Positions 32,601 through 42,205 of a DNA stretch of 51,523 bases are shown piece by piece. How positions within the stretch are numbered: position 1 is the first letter of the stretch; each line of letters starts with the position of its first letter. This stretch comes from Cytidiella melzeri (Eukaryota; Basidiomycota; Agaricomycetes; Polyporales; Irpicaceae): positions 1 through 51,523 of the forward strand of contig JABYQR010000318.1 in NCBI GenBank assembly GCA_022592445.1. Reading direction: 5' to 3'. A model generated the notes under the pieces. That model did no database searches and was not told the origin of the DNA. It saw only the letters and a list, made by a program, of their open reading frames with translations. Position numbers and translations under genes: made by a program.

Positions 32601-33876
32601 TGTTGTCAGGAAAGAGGTCCGCAAAGCGTTTCCGCATGCGGTCATTCTCACGTTGCAAAGTTGCTTCGCCAGCCAACTCGTCGATACGGTCACGGATAGC
32701 GGCAATGGTGTTTGTAAAGTGGTTAAAAGAGTGTGAGAATTTGTGGTCGTCGTTTGTGTGCGGAGCCAGAGGTGTCTCAAGAAGTAGCTGTTGCAAGGTG
32801 TCTTTGTAGGTGGTTTGGAGTAGGCTGTCTTGTAATATTCGTGTCTCGTTAGCATCAGCGGAAGTGAGTTGGCGATCAGACAGGCGTTGTCGCAGGGAGC
32901 ATCGGTCAATGTCAGGAGGTGTCGTGGGCGGAGGGGCGTTGATGATATCTAAGTTGTCGTGTTGTTGTATGATGGTGCTGCGCACAGGGTCGATCGAACA
33001 ACGGTTTACCAAAAAGAAAGGAAGACCTAGTATTACAGGAACAAAAAGTCCTTTGACGACAATGGCTTTACAAGTGCGCGATGACCAAGAGTGCTGCTGA
33101 TTTGAAACCTTGAACTTTATCCATTCCGTTGCAATCTGTTTCTCTCCACCCCAAGCTGTACCGAATGCTTTCGACTCAGGAAGTGGTCTGCGACGTAGAC
33201 CGAGCCTGGTCACGAGTGCGTTGTCAACTAGAATTGCAGGCGCTCCGGAGTCAATAAGCATTCGAACAGGAGAGATGGAAGGGGATGGAGAGTGGACGAT
33301 GGCGTCCCAATGGATGTGAGAGCATGTGAGAGGAGGGACATACGCGTCTTCGTCGGTGGAGTCACCTTCGCTGAGGACAGACCAAAGTCGAGCAGGCGGG
33401 GCGTTGGAGTAGTTGAAAGCCCCGACAGGGTATACATCTTCATTGTCGGTGGTGGTTTCCACGGCGGCGATACGCGTAGACGCAGAAGTAGTAGCGTTTG
33501 CGTTTGTACGAGCAGGGGGTTGCCAGTCCGGAGGAACAAGTGGAACATACGTTTTTGCGTCAGGGTAATCGTTGGGACAAGCGTTCGCCACATGGGCGAC
33601 GTTCGGTTTCCGACATTTGTAGCATCCGCGCGTGGAGTTGAGATATCTTCGTTCGCCATCAGTCAACGGAGGGGGTTTAACACGAGTATTGAGGCTCCCT
33701 TTAACATTCGAGGTACCCAAGTTGATGCGAGACTCCAACGGAGGACGATCGGAGATGCGCGCGGCGAGAGGAGGTGACACGGAGACAGGGCTCGACGTGA
33801 CAAAAAGGGACACGATGCGGATGACGACGAGGAGGTGGTGGCAGGCGTGAAGCACTATGCGTTCACCAGCTATCAA
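29602..33876 (-). CDS. Gypsy D pol: protease, RT, RNase H, integrase, chromodomain
   Basis: Open for 1424 codons. A CCHC-type knuckle (C85, C88, H95, C100; one residue longer than usual in the middle) comes first, so the nucleocapsid is encoded in this frame. Protease: MLIDSGAPAILVDN (D209). RT: catalytic VYLDDIIIW near residue 600. RNase H: VACDASDYCSGAVLL near 752. Integrase: zinc domain with HDALGHFG and CEQC, then catalytic residues in AIDFIGPLPED (about 1053), VSNRDKLF (about 1113) and GASERTNK (about 1150). C-terminal chromodomain: VVEKILDRVAIGRG to WLPGSQVKDL (about 1362-1405), with aromatic cage-like residues YLVRWKGF; such domains steer integration to methylated histone H3. The ORF begins at a TTG in the overlap with gag, so expression probably needs frameshifting. 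No internal stop is seen. Confidence 0.93.
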   Translation of the reverse strand: MIAGERIVLHACHHLLVVIRIVSLFVTSSPVSVSPPLAARISDRPPLESRINLGTSNVKGSLNTRVKPPPLTDGERRYLNSTRGCYKCRKPNVAHVANACPNDYPDAKTYVPLVPPDWQPPARTNANATTSASTRIAAVETTTDNEDVYPVGAFNYSNAPPARLWSVLSEGDSTDEDAYVPPLTCSHIHWDAIVHSPSPSISPVRMLIDSGAPAILVDNALVTRLGLRRRPLPESKAFGTAWGGEKQIATEWIKFKVSNQQHSWSSRTCKAIVVKGLFVPVILGLPFFLVNRCSIDPVRSTIIQQHDNLDIINAPPPTTPPDIDRCSLRQRLSDRQLTSADANETRILQDSLLQTTYKDTLQQLLLETPLAPHTNDDHKFSHSFNHFTNTIAAIRDRIDELAGEATLQRENDRMRKRFADLFPDNIPHISNLPTDVYHRFCLIDPNAAIARRQYDCPKKYREIWRTLLNQHLEAGRIRPSSSPYASPAFLIPKSDPSATPRWVNDYRTLNANTVPDAHTLPLISDILSNCAKGCFWAKIDMTNSFFQTRVHPDDIALTAVNTPFGLYEWTVMPQGCRNAPATHQRRMFNVLGDFIGSICHVYLDDIIIWSNTLEEHRQNVETVLNALRRHSLYCSPKKTNLFCVELDFLGHHISRRGVEADDQKVEKVLSWPTPKSTSDVLSFLGLVRYIANFLPSLAEHTRILYHLTTLEARENFCWTAAHDAAFQAVKDLVVLRECLTVIDHQNLGDNKIFVACDASDYCSGAVLLYGKTLETARPVAFESQTFKAAELNYPVHKKELLAIVRALQKWRIDLLGVPFLVPTDYRTLENFGKQQHVSRRQAQWQEFLGQYDFSIKYIPGKDNGPPDAMSRHPLTMSQARADATITVGATSQLSISPDASFVRQIKDAYTEDPWTTGLVGSLWDGRAKSGHTPSECKKDSMHALRAGWLDGKSANGITVRDGLLYLNDRLLVPNARHVRESLFRLAHDALGHFGSDKSYAALRSGYFWPGMRKQLEELYIPTCEQCQRNKSSNQRPRGPLHPLPVPDGRCSSVAIDFIGPLPEDDGHNCIVTMTCRLNSDFRAISTRTDISTEDFAVLFFTHWYCENGLPDDIVSNRDKLFVSKFWKALHSLTGVSLKMSTSYHPQTDGASERTNKTIIQALRYHVKRNQKGWVKALPLVRFNYINTVNASTGFTGFHLRYGQSPRIIPPLVTSDTKSIALNFGGEGFNAKRLLDRIGCDILEAQDNLALAKTQQACQANRHRSAELVYDIGDKVLLSTFHRRCDYVKRGDNRVAKFMVRYDGPYTVLESWPDTSTYQLDLPSHMRAFPTFHASLLKPFKRNDGTLFPEREYEKPGPIATPDGPEHVVEKILDRVAIGRGCCYLVRWKGFGPEDDEWLPGSQVKDLAALDTFLQENNLPDHLPH

Positions 33877-33894
33877 ACTTATTCAGAAGGCTAG

Positions 33895-34507
33895 CCCAGT
33901 AAAGACCAAGTTAGTATTTGTACTACCAGCTATATAGTACAAGAGGGGGTGGCTTACCTAGCCCAGTAAAGACCAAGAGGTCGAGATGGGGGGCTAGGAG
34001 CGTACATGTAGCAGTATATATAGACTTCAGGGACCTGCGCACAGACCATGTTGAGGGCAGGCTTTGCAAGAAGCCGTGTGAACGAAGAACAAAAGAACTA
34101 CCTAAAGGAGAACAATAGTTATTGTCTAGACCTTGCCAAGAACTCTACCCGTGAGAGAATCTATCTAAAAGGAGACCAACTATTGTACTCCATTCCCACA
34201 CCTGTGAGAACATCCTTCCATAAAGAGAACAATAAGGAAAGAACAATAAGGAGCCCATGTGGACAGTATCTATGACGTCAAACCCTAGCTATGGGCTGAG
34301 CCATGTGCTTGTAGCCATGTGGTCTTACTTAAGCTAAGTCACATGCCAGTGTGACGTAGTAGCAAGTAATGTGACCGTGTGGAGCGTCTAAGCCACATGA
34401 TACGGGCGCTTAATAGACGTGCAAAGGAGTTTATGCAGAGAGAATTGAAACTAGGTTGTAGCCCGGAGTTTTACAGATAAAAACAGAGGTAAATTGCGAA
34501 AATTAAG
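33895..34507. mobile_element. 613-bp insertion between gag and pol of D
   Basis: Flanked by GGCTAG on both sides (33889-33894 and 34508-34513), consistent with a 6-bp target duplication. It has no ORF of note and carries a TATATATAG motif near 34013-34021. A 20-bp motif CTAGCCCAGTAAAGACCAAG occurs at 33891-33910 and again at 33958-33977. The family is unknown; it could be a solo LTR or a non-autonomous element. Confidence 0.45.
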
Positions 34508-35429
34508 GGCTAGTCAGGCCATCCATGACAGGAGGTTTGCCGGCAAGAGACATACCAGGGGGGTATCGACGAGTAGCGTTCATCAAGTCCCGTAGGAAGG
34601 TGCGGCGTTTCTTGTCTTCGACTCGCAGGGCTTGCTTGAGTTGATCAAAGGTCGCGAGTGCCTTGCCGTCGTCAGAGTAGCAGAATTCACGGAGTTTTTC
34701 GCAGACATGAGTGTCGAGGAAGGAGTGGAGGTCGGCAGACGACATATGTGCTGGGGTGAACCGTATGGTACTGTTCTGATCTTCGATATCCTCGATCCAG
34801 GACTGGAAAGAGTCAGCCTCAGACATGAAGTTTTGTACCATACGCGTCTTGATCTTATCGGCCCAGTTCGTCTCAAACCAACGCTGACGGAACTCGCTGA
34901 TGAAAGTCTTCATGTCCATGGCGTGAAGGCGATCTTCATCGTTCAAGTACCAGCGTGCGATAGATGTGTCTTGGAATCCCGGTGCAACCATGGATACGTG
35001 TTTGTCGACGGGGACGTCCTTTGCGCGAAAGTGATGTAGAGCAGCGACTTTGAACTGCATGAGGATGGCAGGAGTGACAGTTCCAGGTGTGAGGATTGGT
35101 GGGTGTTTTGTCCCTTTGGATTCTACGTGAGCGAGTTCTTTCATGCCTGAAGTGCTAGAGACGCAGATGTATGTATTGCAGGAGGACGACAACGAGAGCA
35201 AAGACACTGAAGACAATGGTGACGGCGACCTTGAGGTTGGTGTGCTGGGAGTGATTGATGATAACGAAGGACTGGAGAAGGAGTATTGGTCGTCATCGGA
35301 AAGGGAGGAGAAGTCTTCGTGTTCAGAAAGGTCGTCTTCGGAAAGATCTAGGCGTGAGAATGGGAGTGCGTTTAACGCTTCCCTGTTCTGTTCTATTTGG
35401 CGAGTGATTGCGCGTGTGTACGCCAGCAT
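34503..35429 (-). CDS. Gypsy D Gag (capsid)
   Basis: 308 aa. A charged Ser/Asp/Glu-rich N-terminal half (SEDDLSEHEDFSSLSDDD) is followed by a capsid-like helical region with MKTFISEFRQRWFETNWADK and SEADSFQSWIEDIEDQNS, typical of Ty3/gypsy Gag. It has no zinc knuckle; that lies in the pol frame. The stop at 34503-34505 belongs to the inserted sequence. If the insert is removed, the frame runs on through SLLNKFDSW to a TGA, and pol is then in the +1 frame with a 20-nt overlap. The Met at 35429 is a plausible start, about 150 bp inside the 5' LTR boundary. Confidence 0.75.
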   Translation of the reverse strand: MLAYTRAITRQIEQNREALNALPFSRLDLSEDDLSEHEDFSSLSDDDQYSFSSPSLSSITPSTPTSRSPSPLSSVSLLSLSSSCNTYICVSSTSGMKELAHVESKGTKHPPILTPGTVTPAILMQFKVAALHHFRAKDVPVDKHVSMVAPGFQDTSIARWYLNDEDRLHAMDMKTFISEFRQRWFETNWADKIKTRMVQNFMSEADSFQSWIEDIEDQNSTIRFTPAHMSSADLHSFLDTHVCEKLREFCYSDDGKALATFDQLKQALRVEDKKRRTFLRDLMNATRRYPPGMSLAGKPPVMDGLTSP

Positions 35430-35576
35430 GTGTATCGGAGTAACGACGGGGAAACGAGGGACAATGAGGAACGACGGCGGTGCGAATGGCTATAGGCAAC
35501 AAGAAGCGACGGAACAACGGAGCCTTAAAGCTCAACAACGTGGAACAAGGAAATCAATGCGTCGAGTAAAAAAAAG

Positions 35577-35866
35577 TGTGAACCCGATGAGCGGGGAACA
35601 CTTGGAAAGACAAAATGAGCACGAGATTTGGATTGCTTCAACGTTGGGGCAAGAGATCAGTTACAGGTAGTTGAGTGTGAGTGTATCTATGCGTACCTTC
35701 AACGTCGGGGCAAGAGATAAAGCCAACAACGTTGAACGAGGTCGAATATATATACTACGAGAGGAGTCCAGACGGTGTCCAATAAGAATGTGTGAACTAC
35801 TGGGAAGAGCAAAGAGAGAGAGAGAAACGAGCGTCATAAGTGTCATAACCCTGCAGCGGGGTTACA
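35577..35866 (-). repeat. 5' LTR of gypsy D
   Basis: 290 bp, the partner of 29291-29580. Its outer edge GGGGTTACA is followed by TAGTG, which matches the flank outside LTR G rather than the flank of the other D LTR. Confidence 0.9.
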
Positions 35867-36397
35867 TAGTGTATATGTACTTACCAGCAGCTAGAAGGGG
35901 GAACTTTTCCTTTAACACAATCTGCATATGCTTATCAAGCTTTGCAAGTGCCATGCACAATGCCTTTGTCAGATTTGGAGCTGAAAAGCGTGCATGAAGA
36001 CAACAACTACTGAGATGGTTGACAAGATGCTTGTAGAGTGGGAGAAGTTGTCTAAATTTTGGAACTTTCTTCTGTGATAGGCTGCCTGTGAATTCTTTAA
36101 ATGGCTGTTGAGGTGAAGTGAGAGACAATCAAACAACAAGTGATGATAGTTAAACTGACTGCTGGTATTTCCACAAGATTCTCTACAAATTGTGACCCTT
36201 TGGAATCAATGTATAACTTGGCTTGCTTCCAAACAGCTGCTGCTCTTTTCTTGCCTTGTAGCCCATCAGGCAGTGTGTTAACCCAGAATGTGATAGCCTA
36301 GGGTAAAAATTAGTACAGAGTCAAAGTTTTCTGAAGAATGCCAAGAACGCACATAGATTTTGAAGAAGAATGCCCTGCTCAATCTCTGCCAGAGTTG

Positions 36398-36655
36398 TGT
36401 TGTAATTCAATGACACGCCTCTTTAAATACAAGGCAATCCCGACTGATTCCATCACCATTTCTGCCCCTGCTCTTATTCAGTTATGTTTTCCGTTCCAGC
36501 TTACTTGTATTTGTATTATCCGTTCCGCTCTGTATCCTGTATCTGTGGGTCTTATCCTTTATTTTGTATCACTATAAAAACACTTGTATTTTCTCTCTCT
36601 TAATTTTATCTGTTCATTACTCTCTCTCGTGTGTTCACATCCTCTCGCAACAACA
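36398..36655 (+). repeat. 5' LTR of copia B
   Basis: 258 bp, TGTTGT to ACAACA, with a CTATAAAAA box near 36573. The target duplication AGTTG lies immediately outside. Confidence 0.9.
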
Positions 36656-36667
36656 GGTTATGAGCCC
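36656..36667 (+). promoter_or_regulatory. Primer-binding site of copia B (half tRNA-iMet)
   Basis: GGTTATGAGCCC adjoins the LTR terminus ACAACA. It is the same 12-mer as in copia A and C, although the LTRs of B are unrelated to theirs. Confidence 0.75.
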
Positions 36668-36744
36668 CACACTCTAACCGCAGGAGAATCTCTATCCATC
36701 AAGCTCTATACTTGAACTCTATTTGATCTAGGCGACAATCTACT

Positions 36745-39700
36745 ATGGCGACAACTACTGCCGCAGCTTCCAAGATGTCGGGCAGCTATCGTATTGAACT
36801 GCTGAAGGGCACCAAGAACTATATTACTTGGCGTGTCCAGATTACGGACATTCTCACAGACATGGAGCTATGGGAATACACTTCAGGTGACACCACCAAA
36901 CCTGCTGATGCAGTCCAAGCTGCTGAGTGGACCAAGAAGGATTGGAAGGCACTTACAACCATCCGACTCCGCGTTTGAAATTCAATGATGGCACATGTGA
37001 TTTCCACCAGTACCTCGAAGGATGCCTTCAATACACTTTCTAATGATTTCAATAACAAAGGTGCAGTCGCTTTGATTGTTTTATGTTGCAGTTTTCTGCG
37101 CTACCAGATCCCCAAGAAGGGTGATCTTGGTAAAGAACTCTGCAAAATCAAAGGACTTTGGCAGGAGATCAATTTGGTACAGACGCTAAAGATCTCCGAC
37201 AACAAGCTAGCCTCTGTCATCCTCATGGCTACCGCACTCTTGGGACCCTTTAATCTCGTCAATCTCGCTTGACAATACCCTTACGTCGACAAATATCATC
37301 GGCTATATTCTACAAGAAGATAATCGGCGCAAGGAGCGCATTACAGCGGAAACTACGTTGTACGCTTCTGTTTGCCGCAAGAAATCAAAATTTTGTGGAG
37401 GTGTATTCTGTCACGGCTGTGTGCAAGAGGGACACATCAAACCGGAGGAAGAATAAAAAAATAGTAAGAATGGAGATCAGACTAAGGAAAGGAAGGGAAA
37501 GGACAATAGAAGACCAAAGAGAACTTACGCCCACATTGCCAAGGGAAATCCAGAAGACGGAAGTAACAGCGAGCCCGAGGAATACACATTCCTGCGTATT
37601 CCTGGCTACCAAACATGCTTCTGCCGCGCCCTCTGGTACTGGGCTCAGCGACTCTGGCACTTCCTCACAAATCATCAATGATAAGTCACTATTCATTACC
37701 TTTTCTCCTGTCAAAGGAGCCATTCACGGCGTAGGCAACTGTTCAAGCCTTGGACACAGTGATGTGCAAATTGCATTCATTACAAAATCAGGACCCGTCC
37801 CTGTCATACTGAAGGACACACTTTACGTGCCATCAATGAGATTTAATCTCATATCTCTTGGCAGGCTCACTAGCGCAGGCCTCTCATACGAAGGAAGAGG
37901 AACAGAACTTTCCATTGAAAACGGAGATAAAGTGATTGGACAAGGAACCAAATCCGGCAATATTTACTGAATGGCTGTTAAATCCGTCAACACAATTTCA
38001 ATGATTGCTCGCTTCAATTGCTCATGGTATGAATGGCACTGCGCTCTTGGGCACGTTAACAAAGGACAGTTGAAGGAAATGCATTGCGAAGGATCAGTAT
38101 TAGGTATGAACATTGACACATTGTCAGACAACAATTTCATTTGCGAAGCATGCATCACGGCGAAACATACCCGCGCATCCATCCCTCTCCGGACCTTAAG
38201 CAAGATTTCTCAGATTGGGAAGATCATCTTCTCCGATATCTGGCGTCCGGCTACTACCAATTCCATTGCAGGTCACTCGTACATGATCTCATTCACTGAC
38301 AGAAAGTCCCGCTTCATCTGGGTCGACTTTATGAAGGATTGAGATGAGGCACCAGACAAGCTTGAGAGACTTGATGCTTTCATCAAAAATCAATTGGGTT
38401 GCCGAATGAAAGCTCTATGAGTTGACAATGCAAAAGAGTATGTGCAAGGCAAAATGAAGTCATACACTGATTAGTGTGGTATCAAAGTTGAACCCACAAC
38501 TCCCTACACACCAGAATTTAATTGAGTCTCAGAACAACTTAACTGCATGCTTGTGGAACATGCACGAGCTATGCTACTCGCGCACCAACTCCCGAAATAT
38601 CTCTGGGAGGAAGAAATCTCTTACGCGGCATACCTGAAGAACCGTTTGCCAACTCGTGCGTTACCACACTCTACCCCATTCAAAAGACTTTGGAAAAGGA
38701 AGCCCGATGTGAGTACCATACCAGAGTTTCGCACTGATTGCTGGGTCCACATCAACATATCAAAATCCAAACTCAATGCACAATCACTCAAGTGGACATT
38801 TGTTGGGATCACTGAAGAAACAGTGGGATACAGGTACTTGGTACCTGAAACGCGCAAGATCCTTACTTTGCGCGAAGTTATTAGTTATTTTTCCGCAACC
38901 AAATGATCTCACCGCACCAATAGTTGAGACGCCTGCTGGTCCTGAGGGGGAGAATCCAATCCATTCACAGTCTATCACTACACCTAGAAAGATCAAGACC
39001 ACACCCGTCTCACCTCCCAAAACTACTCGTAATCTCCGTGAGAAACCACACGTTGATTATCTGAAGCTTAACAACGGTCCTCAGAAGACGCTTTGATTGC
39101 TCTCCGTAAAGCCAAAGCCAAAGATTACTCCCGTCCCTTTAACCGAATCACTGGTTCAGGGGAAGATCCTATCACATACCAATGAACCCGCTGCTGAAAC
39201 AGAAGCGGACTTATGCTTCCTGGCGAACGTTCCCAATTCACCTCAAACCTTTGATGAAGTCAGGAGACGTGATGATTGGCCTCTTTGGAAGGAGGCAATG
39301 GATAAGAAAATGGCGCAACTCGACAAACTGGGAACTTACTCAATGGCAGATTTCCCTGCCGACTGCAAGGCTGTTGGATGTCGGTGGGTACACACTATTA
39401 AGCGCGACCCTGATGGAAACATTTTGAAACACAAGGCCCGCCTGGTCGCACAAAGTTTCTCTCTGATCCCGGGTCAAGATTTCTTCTTGACCCACGCTCT
39501 GGTCATTTGACTGGAAACCTTTCGAATTTTGATATCAATCACCGCCCATCTTGACCTTGAGCTCCATCAGGTTGACGTTGTAGGTGCTTATTTGAATTGC
39601 CCCTCAAAGAAGACATCTACATGAAACAAGCACCTGGCTATGACAACAATACATCACGAGTTTACCATCTCCATAAGGCCCTTTACAGCCTGAAACAAGC

Positions 39701-40781
39701 AGGACGCGCTTGGCGTGCCGAACTTGATTGCGTACTACTCAAGGCTCTCGGCTTCACACACTCCCAAGCCGACCTGTGTCTGTATTATCGCGGAACCAAT
39801 ACGGACCGCATTTTCATTGGTACACATGTTGATGATTGCCTTGTGACATCCTCAAGTCTACAGATTGTTTCCAAGTCGAAGAACAAACTGAAGAATTATT
39901 TTGACATTACTGATCTTGGCAAAGCAAGCCTTTATGTCAGCATCCGGATCTCCCGCCAACGAGCCAAAGGAACAATCGCAATATCCCAGACACACTACAT
40001 CAACACTATTCTCACTTGCTTCAGCATGGAGAATTGTAATCCAGTCACAACTCCCCTGGATTCTAACATCTTGATTCAGCCATCTACCCCACATGACGTA
40101 CCTAATTCTGAAGAACCCTACCAAGCGGCCATTGGATCCCTGATGTACGCCGCGGTTGGAACTTGTCCCGACATTGTGTTTGCCATCCAAGCCCTTAGTC
40201 AATTCAATTCAGTTCACACGGCTACCCATTGGACCGCGGCAAAACACGTTCTTTGCTACCTCAAAGGGACCCAAAACATTGGTATTGTCTACGGTGGAAC
40301 CCCTGATCTAACTATCTCAGGCTACAGCGACGCAGACTGGGGACAAAACCGTGTCAACCAATGATCCGTATCTGGCTACGCATTCCTCCTCGGAGGCAGC
40401 ATTGTCAGCTGGAGTTTGAAGAAACAACAAACGGTTGCCCTCTCAACAATGGAGGCCGGATATGTGGCACTTGCTTACGCAGCCAAGGAGGCTATTTGTA
40501 CTAGGCAAATTCTTACAGAACTCGGATTCATGCCAACGGGAGCGACCTCCCTTGCTACGGATAATCTTGCTGCCATCTCATCTGCTCAAGATCACCAATT
40601 CCATGTGCAATCCAAACACATCAACATCCGCCATCAATTTGTTTGCAAACAAGTTCTAGATGGAACTATTTTTGTTCCTCACTGCACTTCCAACAACAAT
40701 TGTGCTGACATCCTTACAAAGGCTCTCCCGCCTGTCAAACGCTTGGAACAACTCGTGCTCATCAAACTCGCCACTTGTTGA
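36745..40781 (+). pseudogene. Copia B gag-pol pseudogene
   Basis: A copia polyprotein in pieces. Gag starts at 36745 with MATTTAAASKMSGSYRIELL and TKNYITWRVQITDIL, then breaks at TGA 36976. Further blocks: protease remnant SDSGTSSQIIND near 37646; pre-integrase EWHCALGHVNKGQL near 38030; integrase KIIFSDIWRPATTNS and YLWEEEISYAAYLKNRLP; RT EAMDKKMAQLDKLGTY (about 39294), ALYSLKQAGRAWRAELD and HVDDCLVTSS; RNase H GYSDADWG, ALSTMEAGYVALAYAAKEA and HINIRHQFVCKQVL, ending LTKALP. In-frame stops lie at about 37261, 37968, 38340, 38418, 38474, 38523, 39508 and 40361. Several are TGA in place of an expected Arg or Gly codon. Nonfunctional. Confidence 0.88.
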
Positions 40782-40788
40782 GGGGGAG

Positions 40789-41055
40789 TGTTGTAATTCA
40801 ATGACATGCCTCTTACATACAAGGCAATCCCAACTGATTCCATCACGGCTTCCGCCCCGGCTCTTATTCATTTATGTTTTCCGTTCCGGCTTACTTGTAT
40901 TTGTATTATCCGTTCTGCTCTGTATCCTGTATCTGTGTTCCTTAACTTGTCTTATCCTTTATTTTGTATTACTATAAAAACACTTGTATTTTCTCTCTCT
41001 TAATTTTATCTGTTCATTGCTCTCTCTCATGCGTTTGCATCCTCTCACGACAACA
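40789..41055 (+). repeat. 3' LTR of copia B
   Basis: 267 bp starting TGTTGTAATTC and ending GACAACA, followed by the target duplication AGTTG. Confidence 0.9.
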
Positions 41056-41299
41056 AGTTGTGCTTCACCAGATGGGCATACCATTTATAAGATTAAAATG
41101 ATGATGCTCTGTGCTGCACATTTTCTGGATAATCTGGCGCATTTTCTTGTGTTGTGGCTCACTTCGCAGAACATCTACCACGATAGCATGGAGCTGACCA
41201 CTTTATTAGCTCAAGTATCTTAAGCAACAGGGTCTTACCTTATCAGCAACAGTTGGTTGCTGTGTTGCTTTTTCTGACATCTTCTTAGTACCAGTGACT

Positions 41300-41899
41300 T
41301 GTCACAGATTTTCAATGTTTCTACAAGACTGGCCTTACCAGGCAATGGTATTATTGGGAATATTTAGGCGCTTATCTGGCGCTTATCAGGCGCTTATTCT
41401 GGCACTAATCAATTGATGCGCTGATGCGCTCCTTTCCTTATCTGTGTATCACATGATAGAACTCTCTGGAACCTTGGAGAACATGCTGGAACTATGATGT
41501 CATAGTTCTTAGAACCTTCTGGGAAAGTCTAGCCTTGGCTTAGAACAAGCTAGAACAAGTCTAGCCTTGGGACTGGGTCATGGGGTCAGGTCATGGAGAC
41601 AATTGCTATTGGTTGATTATTGAAGTGGCACCACTAGGGCATAGGGCATGCTTAGTAAGGTAGATTACTTTGCTTACTCATGTAGGTATTAGGGGTCTTA
41701 GGGTAGTACCTGGGGTCCTCCCCTTCATGTATATATAGAGGTGCTCCTGAGGGCATATCCCCTCAGTCTTATCCACTCTGTTGATCAAGGACTACTCTGT
41801 ACTCTCCAGTATTCACTCTCACCCACACTCTACTCTCTATTTCATTATCTACCCCTCCAGTTTAACAACTGCCTGGTGAGTGTAACCTTAACTGTTACA
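41300..41899 (+). mobile_element. Solo LTR E1 inside the hAT transposase
   Basis: 600 bp starting TGTCACAG and ending ACTGTTACA, with a TATATATAG box near 41731. It is flanked by GACT (41296-41299 and 41900-41903), a 4-bp duplication. Removing it with one GACT gives a continuous transposase frame reading EDMREAV then TGTKKMSEK. Its second copy, E2, is at 50624-51348. Confidence 0.85.
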
Positions 41900-42205
41900 G
41901 ACTGCCTCTCTCATGTCCTCATCACTGCTGAAAATTTCAGCCTCAGACAACTCTGAGTCAGTATCACTCTCAACGTTATCTGGTAGCTTCTCATGTTCAG
42001 AGACCTCTTGGTCTAACACAGTTTCTCCAGCCTCATCTTCTGCTTCATTGAGAAGTACCTCATGAGCACAAAGGTACAGATCTTCCTCTTCTGGGCTAAC
42101 TTCTACTTCAAGGCCAAATAGTAACTTTCTTCTGGTAGTCAATGTGCTGTCAAACTGTGAGAAAATATGGCAATATGCAGTCTGTAAGAGGCACTTCAGA
42201 CAATC

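Larger units (their letters stand above)
29291..35866 (-). mobile_element. Ty3/gypsy chromodomain retrotransposon D
   Basis: Element on the minus strand with 290-bp LTRs at 35577-35866 (5') and 29291-29580 (3'), gag (35429-34503), pol (33876-29602) and a polypurine tract, read on the minus strand as GGGGGAGAG (29589-29581). By eye the LTRs differ at about 7 of 290 positions, all transitions. Its own left flank is AGTTA and its right flank is TAGTG, so it has no matching duplication of its own; the TAGTG matches the outer flank of G. A 613-bp insertion separates gag and pol. The sequence after the 5' LTR (CTTTTTTTTACTCG) does not look like a tRNA-complementary primer site; self-priming as in Tf1 is possible. 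Confidence 0.9.
36398..41055 (+). mobile_element. Ty1/copia retrotransposon B, decayed
   Basis: LTRs at 36398-36655 (258 bp) and 40789-41055 (267 bp; length differs by a small indel near ATCTGTG), with perfect termini TGTTGT and ACAACA. It is flanked by AGTTG on both sides (36393-36397 and 41056-41060). PBS GGTTATGAGCCC at 36656-36667; polypurine tract AGGGGGAG at 40781-40788. Coding region is full of stops and frameshifts. The family differs from copia A and C in LTR sequence. It lies within the hAT transposase gene. Confidence 0.93.
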
